Assembly: GCF_000308795.1 (NCBI RefSeq)
Contig: NZ_BAGK01000184.1
Location: 1 to 64,000 of the forward strand
Direction of reading: 5' to 3'
Origin: Nocardia thailandica NBRC 100428
GTDB taxonomy: Bacteria; Actinomycetota; Actinomycetes; Mycobacteriales; Mycobacteriaceae
Length of the DNA: 64,000 nucleotides
In this document: positions 1 to 8,449 of the stretch, one piece after another
Numbering within the stretch: the first letter of the stretch is position 1
How the letters are laid out: each line of letters opens with the position of its first letter
Notes under the pieces: generated by a model
The model's input: only the letters and a program-made list of their open reading frames with translations
Told to the model about the DNA's origin: nothing
Database searches by the model: none
Made by a program: the position numbers and the translations under genes

Positions 1-272
1 GGTCGCGGAGGTCACGGGCGACGCGCGCGCGGCCGCGCACCATCGCGCCCCTTCGCGGGCTCCGCGCCGGAGCACGGCCGGGCGGCCCGCGCGCTCGACC
101 GCGCGGCGGCGCAGCGGGAATCGCCCGCGTTCGCCGGGACGGGGATCGCGCCGGGGCGGACGGCGGCGGGCGCGACGCACCGGCCACCGGGCCCGCGAGC
201 GGTGTCGTCACGGGTACGCGGTCCGACCAGGACCGGACGCCCGCCGCGGGGCTGCCCGCCGCGCGCCGCCCG

Positions 273-1379
273 GTGCTCACCCGCAGGATCGTCGAGACGC
301 CCCTGCCGCCGCCGGCGAATCCCGCGCTGGCCGACTGGCATCCCGACCCCGAGGACCCGGGCGCCCTGCGCTGGTGGGACGGCAGCGAATGGACCGGCTC
401 CCGGCACGTGCGCGCCGCCGACCAGCGCGCCCGCTGCCCGCGCTGCGATCAGCCGCTGCGGCGCAGGTTCTTCGGCGGCCACGCGAGCTGCCGCGGCTGC
501 GCGGGCGAGGTCGAGGAGTTCCTCACCCACTGGCAGCGGCGCGCGCTGCGGGTGCTCGCCGGGGAGGGCACGCGGTCTGCCGCGTGGCTCGAGGTGTGGG
601 CGTCCCTGCGCTACCAGCGCATCGCCGAGGAGCACGGCCGCGCGCTGCTGCGCGAGGCGGGAGCGACGCACGTGGAGCGGATGGTCGCCTTCGCCTTCGC
701 CGACGGCGAGGTCGGCGAGGACGAGCTCGACGCGTTCGAGCACGCGGTGCGCGAACTGGCCCTGCACGGCCCGCACGTCGAGGACCTGCGCCGCCGGATG
801 CAGCGCGGGCGCACCCTGTCCCGGCTCCGCGCCGGCGAACTGCCGTCGGTGCAGACGCCGGGGCTGCACCTCGATCCCGAGGAACGGGTCCACCTCGACC
901 TGCCCGCCGAGCACATCCGCGTGCTGGCCCGCGGGCCACGGCACACCGAGGGCCGGTTGATCGGCAGCAGCAAGAAGCTGCGCTTCGTCGGCGACGGGGC
1001 GGGCGTCGAGCTGCCGTGGAACCGGGTCGTCTCGGTGCACGCCGAACCGGGCGTCGTCGTGGTCGCGGCGACCTCGGCGCGCGGCGGCGCGACCTTCGGG
1101 GTCACCGATCCGGACTATGTCGCCGCCGCGCTGGAAGGCGCGCTGCGCGTGGCCAAGCGCCTCGTGCTCACCCCCGGCCAGCTCGACACCCGCAGCATCC
1201 CCCAGGACGTGAAGGCCCAGGTCTGGCAGCGCGACGGCGGCCGCTGCGTGGAGTGCGGCGACGGGCACTACCTGGAGTTCGACCACATCATCCCGCTGAG
1301 CCGGGGCGGCGCGACGAGCGCGGCGAACCTGCAGATCCTGTGCCGCGCCTGCAACCGGGCCAAGGGCGCCCGGATCTGA
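273..1379 (+). CDS. HNH endonuclease with N-terminal DUF2510-like domain
   Basis: Predicted 368-residue protein that probably binds and cuts DNA. Near the N-terminus (about residues 9-45) a Trp-rich stretch, ADWHPDP...LRWWDGSEWT, matches the DUF2510 pattern often found at the front of actinobacterial membrane or nucleic-acid proteins. A CPRC...CRGC pair follows at about residues 55-80 and could bind zinc. The C-terminal 50 residues form an HNH module: CVECG, FDHIIPLSRGG, then NLQILCRACN, giving both Cys pairs and the catalytic DH. The GTG start is the first that precedes the DUF2510 motif; no strong Shine-Dalgarno is visible. Upstream bases 1-272 show no gene I can support. Target and biological role are unknown; restriction or repair are both possible. 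Confidence 0.85.
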   Translation: MLTRRIVETPLPPPANPALADWHPDPEDPGALRWWDGSEWTGSRHVRAADQRARCPRCDQPLRRRFFGGHASCRGCAGEVEEFLTHWQRRALRVLAGEGTRSAAWLEVWASLRYQRIAEEHGRALLREAGATHVERMVAFAFADGEVGEDELDAFEHAVRELALHGPHVEDLRRRMQRGRTLSRLRAGELPSVQTPGLHLDPEERVHLDLPAEHIRVLARGPRHTEGRLIGSSKKLRFVGDGAGVELPWNRVVSVHAEPGVVVVAATSARGGATFGVTDPDYVAAALEGALRVAKRLVLTPGQLDTRSIPQDVKAQVWQRDGGRCVECGDGHYLEFDHIIPLSRGGATSAANLQILCRACNRAKGARI

Positions 1380-1403
1380 GCGCCCTCGTCCGGAGACCCC
1401 GGG

Positions 1404-1694
1404 TCAGCCGAGAATGGCGTTCATGATGGTGCCGCCGCTGGTGGCCACCACGCCGCCGATCATCGCCCCCGCGACCATCTTCGGCGACTCCATGCCGCTG
1501 CCGCTCCACTTCTCCCAGGCGAACTTCGCGCCGGCGACGGTGATGCTGAGCACGCCGGACAGGATCGCGAACCAGGTCAGATAGCGGACCATCTGCATGA
1601 TCTTGTCCGACAGCGGCGGCGCCTCGGGGGTGGGGTTGCCGACCTGCGCGAAGGTCGTCACAGTGTCGGCCATCGACGTCAGTATGATGCTCAC
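1404..1694 (-). CDS. small two-helix membrane protein, copy A of a divergent pair
   Basis: 96-residue membrane protein of unknown function. It has a short N-terminal segment, GNPTPEAPPLSDKI, a first hydrophobic helix beginning VRYLTWFAILSG, a basic/aromatic linker FAWEKWSG, and a second Gly/Ala-rich helix after ESPKMVAGAMIGG. GTG is chosen as the start because GGGGAG lies just upstream; a later ATG (MADTV) would give 89 residues. The gene diverges from a paralogue at 1896-2168 that is about three-quarters identical by eye, nearly perfectly so in FAWEKWSG and the second helix. The size and topology recall TrbC/VirB2-type pilins or holin-like proteins, but no diagnostic motif confirms either. 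Confidence 0.75.
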   Translation of the reverse strand: MSIILTSMADTVTTFAQVGNPTPEAPPLSDKIMQMVRYLTWFAILSGVLSITVAGAKFAWEKWSGSGMESPKMVAGAMIGGVVATSGGTIMNAILG

Positions 1695-1895
1695 AGCCTG
1701 CTCCCCTTGTTCTGCATGGCGCGAACCACGCACTGGCACTGTCGTATTCGAACCACACCAGGATAGGGCCCGTCCGCCCCCGCGCACCAACGAACCGTGT
1801 CTTGTGCCACCCGGGTGCCTGCGCGTCTCCGCCCGAGCGGATACCATCTGGCACAGTAGTTTTCCGATTGTTCCCGAGTACGCGAGTGAGCAGAC

Positions 1896-2168
1896 ATGAT
1901 CTTGGCCGCCGTCACCGACACCCTGGCGCAAATCGGTAACCCGACCCCCGAGGCGCCCCCGCTGTCGGACAAGATCCTGCAGCTGGTCCGCTACTTCACC
2001 TGGTTCATCCTGCTCTCGGGCGTCACCGCGATCACCTACGCGGGCGGCAAGTTCGCCTGGGAGAAGTGGAGCGGCGGGAGCCTGGAGTCGCCGAAGATGG
2101 TCGCGGGGGCGATGATCGGCGGAGTCGTGGCCACCAGCGCGGGCACGATCATGAACGCGGTGCTCTAG
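1896..2168 (+). CDS. small two-helix membrane protein, copy B of a divergent pair
   Basis: 90-residue membrane protein, paralogue of the product of 1404-1694. It shares GNPTPEAPPLSDKI, the FAWEKWSG linker and ESPKMVAGAMIGGVVATS, with conservative changes in the first helix. The first few residues (MILAAVTDTLAQ) differ from copy A. The ATG start is preceded by GTGAGCAGAC, a weak ribosome site. The 200-bp space between the two divergent copies presumably holds both promoters, though no consensus could be assigned. The stop lies two bases before the convergent FBP-domain gene, leaving no room for a terminator. Function unknown; near-identical divergent copies suggest a two-subunit membrane assembly or a recent inverted duplication. 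Confidence 0.8.
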   Translation: MILAAVTDTLAQIGNPTPEAPPLSDKILQLVRYFTWFILLSGVTAITYAGGKFAWEKWSGGSLESPKMVAGAMIGGVVATSAGTIMNAVL

Positions 2169-2170
2169 CC

Positions 2171-2659
2171 CTACATCGACAACCGCGCGACGAAGGCGGC
2201 GAGGTTCTCGCGGACGCGGGCCGCCTTCTCCTCGGCGGTGAGGTCCTCGCGGTAGCGGTTGCCCGCGGCGGGCCGCTTCTTGTTGCGCGCGTAGAGGGAA
2301 CAGGCCAGGTCCGTGCACATGTAGGTGCCCACGGTGTTGCCGCGGCGGCCCGCCTCGCCGGTCTTGGCCGCGGTCATGAGCGAGACGCCGCTGCCGGTGT
2401 GGGTGGTGGCGCACAGGGCGCACATCTGGGCCTTGCCCGGTCCGCCGGTCTCATAGCGCAGGGCCACGCCGACCAAGCCGTCGTCGCCCGGGAAGACCAG
2501 GTAGCAGCGCCCGGCGTAGGACGGGTCGCTCCAGCCGAGGAAGTCCAGGTCCTCCCAGGGCTGCGCCGCCAGGTCCTTGGGTACGCCGAGGCGCTTGGCG
2601 TCGCCTTTCGAGCAGTTCACGAAGGAGGCGCGGATGGCCTTCTCGTCCACGGGTTCCAC
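2171..2659 (-). CDS. FBP-domain (EF-G-binding-like) treble-clef zinc protein
   Basis: 162-residue cytoplasmic protein resembling the FBP C-terminal treble-clef zinc finger family, relatives of the FusB/elongation-factor-G-binding proteins. Visible features are an N-terminal helix with the family-like VNCSKGDAKR, a core segment DLDFLGWSDP, a CALC pair about two-thirds along, and GTYMCTDLACS with two further Cys. These give the four-Cys treble clef. The C-terminus is basic with a helix ending in AAFVARLSM. GTG is the start, with AAGG eight bases upstream. In FusB relatives the finger lets the protein free stalled EF-G from ribosomes; whether this protein does so or confers fusidic-acid tolerance cannot be told from sequence. 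Confidence 0.8.
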   Translation of the reverse strand: MEPVDEKAIRASFVNCSKGDAKRLGVPKDLAAQPWEDLDFLGWSDPSYAGRCYLVFPGDDGLVGVALRYETGGPGKAQMCALCATTHTGSGVSLMTAAKTGEAGRRGNTVGTYMCTDLACSLYARNKKRPAAGNRYREDLTAEEKAARVRENLAAFVARLSM

Positions 2660-2744
2660 GACATCGACCTTTCGTCCGGGTAACGAACCGGCCCGACGAT
2701 ACGGAGCCGACCCGCCCGCGACAACCGGTTTTCCGGCCGTGTCG

Positions 2745-3665
2745 TCAGTCCGCGGCCGAGGAGTACCCCAGGATCGTGCGCTGGGCCGTCGCCCACGCCG
2801 CGGAGTTCGGGTCGGCGAAGTCGCCGTGCCCGACGCCGGGCAGCACCCGCGCCTCGGCGGTGCCGCCCGCGCGTTTCACCGCGTCGACGTAGCGGCGGCT
2901 CTGCTCGGGGTCGACGACGCGGTCGCCCGCGCCGTGCAGCGCGGTCACCTCGACCTCGGCGGGCAGGTGCTCGATCGGGGACGCGTACCGGTAGCGGTGC
3001 GGCACCTCCTCGGGGGTCCCCCCGAGCAGCGTCGGCACGTAGCCGTCGCGGTTGCGCACGGCCTGGGTCAGGTCGAGCGGCGCGGCCATCAGGGTGGCGC
3101 TACGGATGCGGATTCCGGTGTGCCCGGGCACGGGCTGCCCGAGCGGCTGGCGGTGCCCGGCGACCCAGGCGGCGAGCTGGCCGCCCGCCGAGTGCCCGGC
3201 CACGTGCACCCGCTGCAGGTCGAGCACGCCGCCGACCTTCGGCTGCACCTCCGTCTCCAGCGCGGAGACGGCCGCGTCGACGTCGTCGAGCGTCGTCGGC
3301 CAGCCGCCCGCGCCGCCGACCCGCCGGTACTCGATGTTCCACACCGCGACGCCGTGCGCCGCCAGCGCGCGCGACTGCTGATCGAACTGGCCCAGCGTCC
3401 AGCGCTGTTGCCAGCCGCCGCCGTGGATCAGCACGACGACGGGCAGCCTGCCGTGGGAACGTTCCGGGAGGTAGAGGTCGCCGAAGGTGTCCGGGGACGC
3501 GCCGTAGGCGATCCGCACCGGGGTGTCGGGGATGGTGGCCGCGTCACCGGGATGCGCGGGCTCGGGCGTGGACAGCTCGGCGGAGCGGATGCCGAGGACG
3601 GCGAACACCGCGCAGACCGCGAGCAGGGTCACCGCGGCGAACACCGAACGCCGTCCGCCTACCAC
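2745..3665 (-). CDS. membrane-anchored or secreted alpha/beta-hydrolase, esterase/lipase type
   Basis: 306-residue hydrolase of the esterase/lipase (BD-FAE-like) group. One N-terminal hydrophobic helix (about residues 8-26) without a lipobox or clear cleavage site suggests a membrane anchor with the enzyme outside. The oxyanion motif HGGGW lies near residue 80, the nucleophile elbow GHSAGG near residue 155, the acid in GAGDRVVDP near residue 250, and the histidine in GVGHGDF near residue 285. The order and spacing fit an intact catalytic triad. Small acyl esters are the expected substrates but the natural one is unknown. It is transcribed away from the acyltransferase gene's 3' end with about 100 bp between them, so it may have its own promoter. 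Confidence 0.85.
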   Translation of the reverse strand: MVGGRRSVFAAVTLLAVCAVFAVLGIRSAELSTPEPAHPGDAATIPDTPVRIAYGASPDTFGDLYLPERSHGRLPVVVLIHGGGWQQRWTLGQFDQQSRALAAHGVAVWNIEYRRVGGAGGWPTTLDDVDAAVSALETEVQPKVGGVLDLQRVHVAGHSAGGQLAAWVAGHRQPLGQPVPGHTGIRIRSATLMAAPLDLTQAVRNRDGYVPTLLGGTPEEVPHRYRYASPIEHLPAEVEVTALHGAGDRVVDPEQSRRYVDAVKRAGGTAEARVLPGVGHGDFADPNSAAWATAQRTILGYSSAAD

Positions 3666-3767
3666 CGATGAAACCTTCCGAGCTGGGATTTCCTGCGCTC
3701 GGGACGGTACCGCACCCCGTCCGTCCGCGCGCGCCGGACGACCGGGCCGACGCTGTGATCTGTGCCG

Positions 3768-5822
3768 CTACCACCAGCCCAGGATCGGCTGCAGTGCCCG
3801 GCCCAGCGGGTCGGCCAGGGTCCGCGCGTAGCTGGCGGTCAGGTGGTGTTCGTCGTGATAGACCAGGACATTGCCCTCGACCACCGCGCACACGGTCGGC
3901 TCGCAGACGGCGTCGGTGAGGTCGATCGGGTGCACGCTGGGGAACCGCGCGGCGGGCGCGAGCATGGGGTCGACGGCGTCGAGGGCGTCGGTGCGGGTCA
4001 TGCCGCAGCCGAGCCGGTCGCCGCCCTTGGCCAGGCAGTCGACCGCCTTGTAGCGGACGGAGTCGCGGCGCAGCCACGGGGTGTCGCGGATGACCACCGT
4101 GGACAGGCCGCGCTCGGACAGCGCGGCCCAGACGTCGAGGTACTCCTCCGGCGTCTCGTCGCCGATGTCCGCGCGCGGGCGGCTGCCGGTGGTGAAGACC
4201 CAGTCGGGGCGTTCGGCGCCGAGCCGGTCGATCACCTCCGCCGACCAGTCGCGGCAGTCCGGGTTGGCCTCGCCCCGGTACAGGGTGGTGGCCGAGAGGT
4301 CGAGCGGGCAGCCCATCTTCAGATAGACCTGGATGCGGAAGGCGTGCTCGGCGGCCAGCGCCTCGAGGGCGGGCAGCCAGTGTTCGGCGTGCGAACTGCC
4401 GACGACCGCGAGCGTGCGGGTGGCCTCGGTGTCGCCGTAGGTGCAGGTGACGACCTCGCGGGTGTACCAGTCGGCGATGCAGCCGTCGCCGGTCGGCGCG
4501 GCGGCGTCGACGGGCGCGTCCAGCAGGGTGGGCCGCATGGGGACGCGGGGCACGTTGGCGCCCGAGGTCAGCGCCGCCGCGCCCGGATAGAACCACGGGT
4601 CGAGGGCGCCGACGGTCTGCGGGGCGCGCACGTGCACGACCACGACCTGCCACGCCGCGGTCGTGGCGACCACCGCCATCAGCAGGACCGACACGACCAC
4701 GCCCGTGCCGCGCGGCGCGGCCGGCGCGGCGTCCCGCGAACCGCCGCGCTCGCGCAGCGGCTCCTCGACCCAGCGGTGGGTGGCCCAGGCCAGCAGCACC
4801 GACACCGCGAGCACGCCGAGCCCGCCCGCGAGCCCGGCCACGGCGCGGTCGGCGACGGTCAGGTAGAAGATCAGCAGCGGCCAGTGCCACAGGTAGAGCG
4901 GATAGGCGATGTCGCCCAGCCACCGCGCGAAGGGATGCGCGAGCAGCCGGTTGGCGGTCGGCCAGTCCGCGGGCGCGGCGTTGTTCGCCGCCAGGATCAC
5001 CGCGACCGCCGCGCCGACCGGCAGGAGCGCGACGGGACCGGGAAAGCGGTTGGCGCCGTCGAGGATCAGCCACCCGCACAGCACGACACCGGCCACGCCT
5101 GCGACCGAGAGCACCCCGCGCAGCCTGCGCGGCAGCGCCAGATACGGCGCGGCCAGCGCCAACCCGGCGCCGGCCAGCAGCTCCCAGCCGCGCGCGACGC
5201 TGTCGTAGTAGGTCCAGCCCTGGTGTTCGGCCGTGCCGCGGGTGGCGTAGAGGAACGACAGCACCCCGCCGACGACGACCACCGCGCCGAGCACCGCGCG
5301 CACCGCATCGGGCCGTCCCGCCCGGCGGCAGGCGAAGGCGATCGCGGCGACGGCCGCGAGCACGGCCAGATAGAACTGCCCCTGCACCGACATCGACCAC
5401 AGGTGCTGCAACGGGCTGACCGACGGATCGGCGGCCAGGTAGTCCGACCAGGTCATGGCCAGTTGCCAGTTCTGGACGTAGAAGATCGAGGCCAGGGTCT
5501 GGGCCGCGATGGTCGACCACTGGGTGAACGGCAGGGTGACCACGGTGCCCGCGACGACGGCGGCCAGCACGACGGCCATGGCGGGCAGCAACCGCCGCGC
5601 GGTGCGCCGCAGGACCGGCAGGCCCCACGACCCGCTCCCGGAGGCGCGGCGCACCACCATGCCGGTGAAGAAGTAGCCCGACAGTACGAGGAAGACGTCG
5701 ACGCCGCCGGACACCCGCCCGAACCACACGTGGAACACCGCGACCAGGGCTATCGCCAGTCCGCGCAAGCCGTCGAGATCCGACCGGTACGCCGTGGCGC
5801 CGGGCGGGGACTCGGTCGTCAC
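3768..5822 (-). CDS. OafA-like membrane O-acyltransferase with C-terminal SGNH domain
   Basis: 684-residue bidomain acyltransferase. Residues about 10-390 form an acyltransferase-3 domain of roughly ten membrane helices. It begins YRSDLDGLRGLAI and carries the conserved histidine in VAVFHVWFG, then SGYFFTGM, both hallmarks of the OafA family. After a final helix, an extracytoplasmic SGNH-hydrolase-like domain (about 430-684) contains the Ser block VVGSSHAEHW and the C-terminal DEHHLT with catalytic Asp/His. Such proteins use the membrane part to move acetyl groups across the membrane and the SGNH part to place them on cell-envelope glycans. The substrate is not predictable. The ATG start immediately precedes the family's normal N-terminus. 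Confidence 0.9.
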   Translation of the reverse strand: MTTESPPGATAYRSDLDGLRGLAIALVAVFHVWFGRVSGGVDVFLVLSGYFFTGMVVRRASGSGSWGLPVLRRTARRLLPAMAVVLAAVVAGTVVTLPFTQWSTIAAQTLASIFYVQNWQLAMTWSDYLAADPSVSPLQHLWSMSVQGQFYLAVLAAVAAIAFACRRAGRPDAVRAVLGAVVVVGGVLSFLYATRGTAEHQGWTYYDSVARGWELLAGAGLALAAPYLALPRRLRGVLSVAGVAGVVLCGWLILDGANRFPGPVALLPVGAAVAVILAANNAAPADWPTANRLLAHPFARWLGDIAYPLYLWHWPLLIFYLTVADRAVAGLAGGLGVLAVSVLLAWATHRWVEEPLRERGGSRDAAPAAPRGTGVVVSVLLMAVVATTAAWQVVVVHVRAPQTVGALDPWFYPGAAALTSGANVPRVPMRPTLLDAPVDAAAPTGDGCIADWYTREVVTCTYGDTEATRTLAVVGSSHAEHWLPALEALAAEHAFRIQVYLKMGCPLDLSATTLYRGEANPDCRDWSAEVIDRLGAERPDWVFTTGSRPRADIGDETPEEYLDVWAALSERGLSTVVIRDTPWLRRDSVRYKAVDCLAKGGDRLGCGMTRTDALDAVDPMLAPAARFPSVHPIDLTDAVCEPTVCAVVEGNVLVYHDEHHLTASYARTLADPLGRALQPILGWW

Positions 5823-6128
5823 CTCGGGACTGTGCTGCCGGGTCAGTTCGGGTTCCTCGCTTCCACCTCTATTGCCTGCCGTATGCCGGGTTTACCAGCA
5901 CGATCGTGCGCAAACGCGGACGGCGCGCCGGAACCGGGCAGCACAACGGTGACTGCGCCCGGAAAACCGATCCCCGTGCGTCTTCCCCCCGGCGTCCCGA
6001 CCATGTTGCCTGATGATTGCCGCCGATCGCGAATGCCGCTCTGGTTCATTCGCGGCGCATGAGGAGACCTGGCGCACAGTCCGCTAGCCTCGGCCTGTCC
6101 CACCGGCTCGACCGACAGGAGACCTCCC
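5823..6128. other. intergenic region between divergent acyltransferase and SpoIIAA-like genes
   Basis: About 306 bp with no supported gene. It must contain promoters for the two divergent genes. I see an isolated CACGATCGTG palindrome near 5900 but no convincing -35/-10 pair, RNA element or repeat. Overlapping reading frames here are continuations of antisense frames. Confidence 0.5.
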
Positions 6129-6491
6129 ATGCCCCTGCAGCCGATCCCCGACCTGCCCGCGGCGACCATCGGTTTCCGTGCCTCCGGCGTGGTGACCGCC
6201 AAGGATTACACCGCCGTCCTCGACCCGGCCATCCGCGCGGCCGTGGAACACGACAACCCGGTGAATCTGGTCTATGTGCTGGGCCCGGACTTCGATCGCT
6301 ACGCGCTCGACGCGATGTGGCAGGACCTCAAACTGATCCAGGTGCCGCGCAGCGCGTGGGGCCGGATCGCGCTCGTCACCGACCATCGGGCCCTGGGCGA
6401 GGTGGTGCACCTGTTCGGCTTCCTGATCCCGGCCGAGGTGCGGGTGTTCCCGGTGGCGAACGAGCGCGACGCCATCGCCTGGGCGGGTTAG
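6129..6491 (+). CDS. SpoIIAA-like (STAS/SEC14-type) protein
   Basis: 120-residue single-domain cytoplasmic protein. The alternating strands and helices match the SpoIIAA-like family: IGFRASGVVTAKDY at the N-terminus, NLVYVLGPDF in the middle, a helix with DAMWQDLKL, then RIALVTDHRALGE and a final strand-helix ending in ERDAIAWAG. Proteins of this family have a STAS-like fold and are thought to bind small ligands or lipids. This one lacks the phosphorylatable Ser context of true anti-anti-sigma factors. It appears to be monocistronic, ending in a hairpin shared with the convergent SDR gene. No partner kinase or sigma factor is nearby, so its role is unknown. Confidence 0.8.
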   Translation: MPLQPIPDLPAATIGFRASGVVTAKDYTAVLDPAIRAAVEHDNPVNLVYVLGPDFDRYALDAMWQDLKLIQVPRSAWGRIALVTDHRALGEVVHLFGFLIPAEVRVFPVANERDAIAWAG

Positions 6492-6506
6492 CAAGATCAC
6501 GTGGAC

Positions 6507-6542
6507 CGGCCCCGGCGCTCCCCTCCGGAGGCGCCGGGGCCG
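6507..6542. terminator. bidirectional hairpin between convergent genes
   Basis: Stem CGGCCCCGGCGC (6507-6518) pairs with its complement within 6530-6542 around an 11-base loop. It lies between the 3' ends of the SpoIIAA-like gene and the SDR gene, so it probably ends transcription from both sides. Confidence 0.75.
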
Positions 6543-6549
6543 GTGCCGG

Positions 6550-7395
6550 TCACGGGCGGGTCTGGGCCCGGATGGTGTCGTCGTAGGCGTCGCGGACGGT
6601 GTGGTCGATCGCGTTCAGCGCCCGGCGGTCGCCGATCAGCCTGCGGCCCAGCCGCATGACGCGTTCGGGCACCACGGCGTTCAGCAGGTCCCAGCCCGCC
6701 AGGTAGCCGGGCACGGTGACCTCGGCGCGGCGGTCGCGCACCGTGGCCACGATGGCGCGCGCCACGTCCTCGGGGTCGACCGTCGGCATGCCGTGTCCCA
6801 GCGGCACGCCCGAGGAGAGCCGGGTGCGGACCGCGCTGGGCAGCACCGCGCTCACGCTGACCCCGCTGTCGGCGAATTCCTCGCGCACCGCGGCGGACAG
6901 GCCGACGGCGGCGAACTTGCTGGCGTTGTAGACGGCCATGCCGGGCACGACGAGTTTGCCCGCCATCGACGCGACGTTGACGATGTGCCCGCGCCCGCGC
7001 TGCCGCATCGACGGCAGGACCTGGCGCATACCGTGGATCAGGCCCCACACGTTCACGTCGAGGGTCGCCCGGCTGATCGCGTCGTCCTCGTCGAGGAAGC
7101 CGCCGAGCGGCATGATGCCCGCGTTGTTGACCAGCACGTCGACGCGGCCGTGCGCGTCCAGGATCGCGGTGACGAAGGCGGCGAACGACTCCCGCGTGGT
7201 GACGTCGAGGGTGTGGCCGAAGGCCAGGGGTCCGAGTTCGTCCGCGGTCGCGGTGACCGCGTCGGTGTCCAGGTCGCCCAGGTGCACGATCGCGCCCGCC
7301 GCGAGGAACTGTTCGGCGGCGGCGCGGCCGATGCCGCGGGCGCCGCCGGTGATCGCGACGACGGCGCCGTCGAGGTCGATACCGGGGTAGGTCAT
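6550..7395 (-). CDS. short-chain dehydrogenase/reductase (SDR)
   Basis: 281-residue classical SDR that should oxidise or reduce an alcohol/carbonyl with NAD(P). The Rossmann glycine motif ITGGARGIGRA is at residues 14-24, NNAGIMPLGG follows in the middle, and the catalytic Ser/Tyr/Lys are seen in VASMAGK and YNASKFA. An Asp after the second strand (GDLDTD) suggests a preference for NAD. The C-terminal extension (WDLLNAVVPERVMRLGRRL) resembles SDRs of mycobacteria that act on lipids or steroids. The next gene on the same strand is a patatin-like phospholipase 55 bp downstream of a separate start, so co-expression of the two is possible but not shown. Confidence 0.9.
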   Translation of the reverse strand: MTYPGIDLDGAVVAITGGARGIGRAAAEQFLAAGAIVHLGDLDTDAVTATADELGPLAFGHTLDVTTRESFAAFVTAILDAHGRVDVLVNNAGIMPLGGFLDEDDAISRATLDVNVWGLIHGMRQVLPSMRQRGRGHIVNVASMAGKLVVPGMAVYNASKFAAVGLSAAVREEFADSGVSVSAVLPSAVRTRLSSGVPLGHGMPTVDPEDVARAIVATVRDRRAEVTVPGYLAGWDLLNAVVPERVMRLGRRLIGDRRALNAIDHTVRDAYDDTIRAQTRP

Positions 7396-7450
7396 GATGT
7401 CTCCGTTCGGAAGGGTGGGACGGCGGCTCCGCCGCGCGGGCCGGTGCCGG

Positions 7451-8374
7451 TCAGGGCCGGGTCGCGTTCCGCTCGCCGAGGCGTTGCCCGACGTGCTCGA
7501 TCGCGACGTCGAGGGCGGCCGTGCGGCGGCGCGGGTCCATGAAGTTCGGCCCCATGGCGGCGAGTTCGGCGGCGCCGGGCCGGACCAGGATCACCCGGGT
7601 GCCCGCGGCCTCGAGCGCGGCGAGCTCGGCGTCGAGGACGCCGGTCATCGCCCGGCGCATCAGTCCCTCGACCAGGCCGCCCACGCCGGGCACCCGGGCA
7701 CCGGAGGCCATGGGCGCCACGACGATCGCCTCGTCGAGCCCCAGCCCGGCCACCGCGTCGGCCGAGGCGGTGGATCGCACGCCGCCGTCGACGAAGGGCT
7801 CACCGTCGATGACCACCGGCGGATACCAGCCGGGGATCGCCCACGACGCGCGCACCGCGTCCCGCAGCGACGCGCGGGGCGCGCCCGGGGCGCCGAATCG
7901 CGCGCGCCGCCCGGTGACGAGGGAGGTGCCGACGACCCAGATGCCGGGCCGCGGCGCCCATTCGCCGCGCGGGACCAGGTCGTCGACGAGGTCGTCGAGG
8001 AAGCCGGGATCGGTGCGCCCGGCGGGCAGCAGCCCGGCCAGGGCGGGCAACACGTGCCGCTCCCGGACGCCGGACAGGCTCAGGCGGAGCGACGGCGCCC
8101 CGAACGGCAGGGCCGGGACGGGCGAGGGCGGCGCGGTGCAGAAACGGCGGACCGAGTCCCGCGCGTCGGCGCTGCCCCGCTGGGCGGCCACCAGTTCGCC
8201 GACCGGCACCCCCGCCCCGAGCATGGCCGCCGCCGTCGCCCCCGCCGACGTGCCGACGATGACCTCGGCCGTCCTCGGATCCCAGTCCAGTGCCCGCTCG
8301 ATCGCGGCCAGCGCCCCGATCTGCCACGCTCCACCGACCGTGCCACCACAGCCGAGCAGCAATCCACGCCGCAT
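7451..8374 (-). CDS. patatin-like phospholipase
   Basis: 307-residue patatin-family acyl hydrolase using a Ser-Asp dyad. The oxyanion glycine loop is GCGGTVGG at residues 8-15. The nucleophile elbow GTSAG lies near residue 41, and the catalytic Asp is in VDGGVRS near residue 192. The chosen ATG has GAGGAGG seven bases upstream, whereas a much longer frame extends back through the divergent regulator and is antisense. A perfect 17-bp inverted repeat at 8397-8413 lies just upstream, between this gene and the divergent TetR gene 8450-9043, so repression by that TetR is likely. Expected substrates are phospholipids or other acyl esters. Confidence 0.9.
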   Translation of the reverse strand: MRRGLLLGCGGTVGGAWQIGALAAIERALDWDPRTAEVIVGTSAGATAAAMLGAGVPVGELVAAQRGSADARDSVRRFCTAPPSPVPALPFGAPSLRLSLSGVRERHVLPALAGLLPAGRTDPGFLDDLVDDLVPRGEWAPRPGIWVVGTSLVTGRRARFGAPGAPRASLRDAVRASWAIPGWYPPVVIDGEPFVDGGVRSTASADAVAGLGLDEAIVVAPMASGARVPGVGGLVEGLMRRAMTGVLDAELAALEAAGTRVILVRPGAAELAAMGPNFMDPRRRTAALDVAIEHVGQRLGERNATRP

Positions 8375-8396
8375 CGCACAACCTCCTCGTTGCTTG

Positions 8397-8413
8397 AAAT
8401 ACCGACGGTATTT
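8397..8413. promoter_or_regulatory. TetR-type operator between patatin and regulator
   Basis: Perfect inverted repeat AAATACC-GAC-GGTATTT, placed 23 bp from the patatin start and 37 bp from the divergent TetR start. Its position and size fit the binding site of that repressor, which would then control both genes. Confidence 0.75.
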
Positions 8414-8449
8414 GGATGCCACCAGGATGTCAACGGGTAGGATCGGCCC

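Noticed and set aside
12-1286. Minus-strand frame of 424 codons at the window start
   Set aside because: Antisense to the HNH endonuclease gene, no recognisable domain, low-complexity composition.
3762-6062. Plus-strand frame of 766 codons
   Set aside because: Antisense to the OafA-like acyltransferase; no domain signature.
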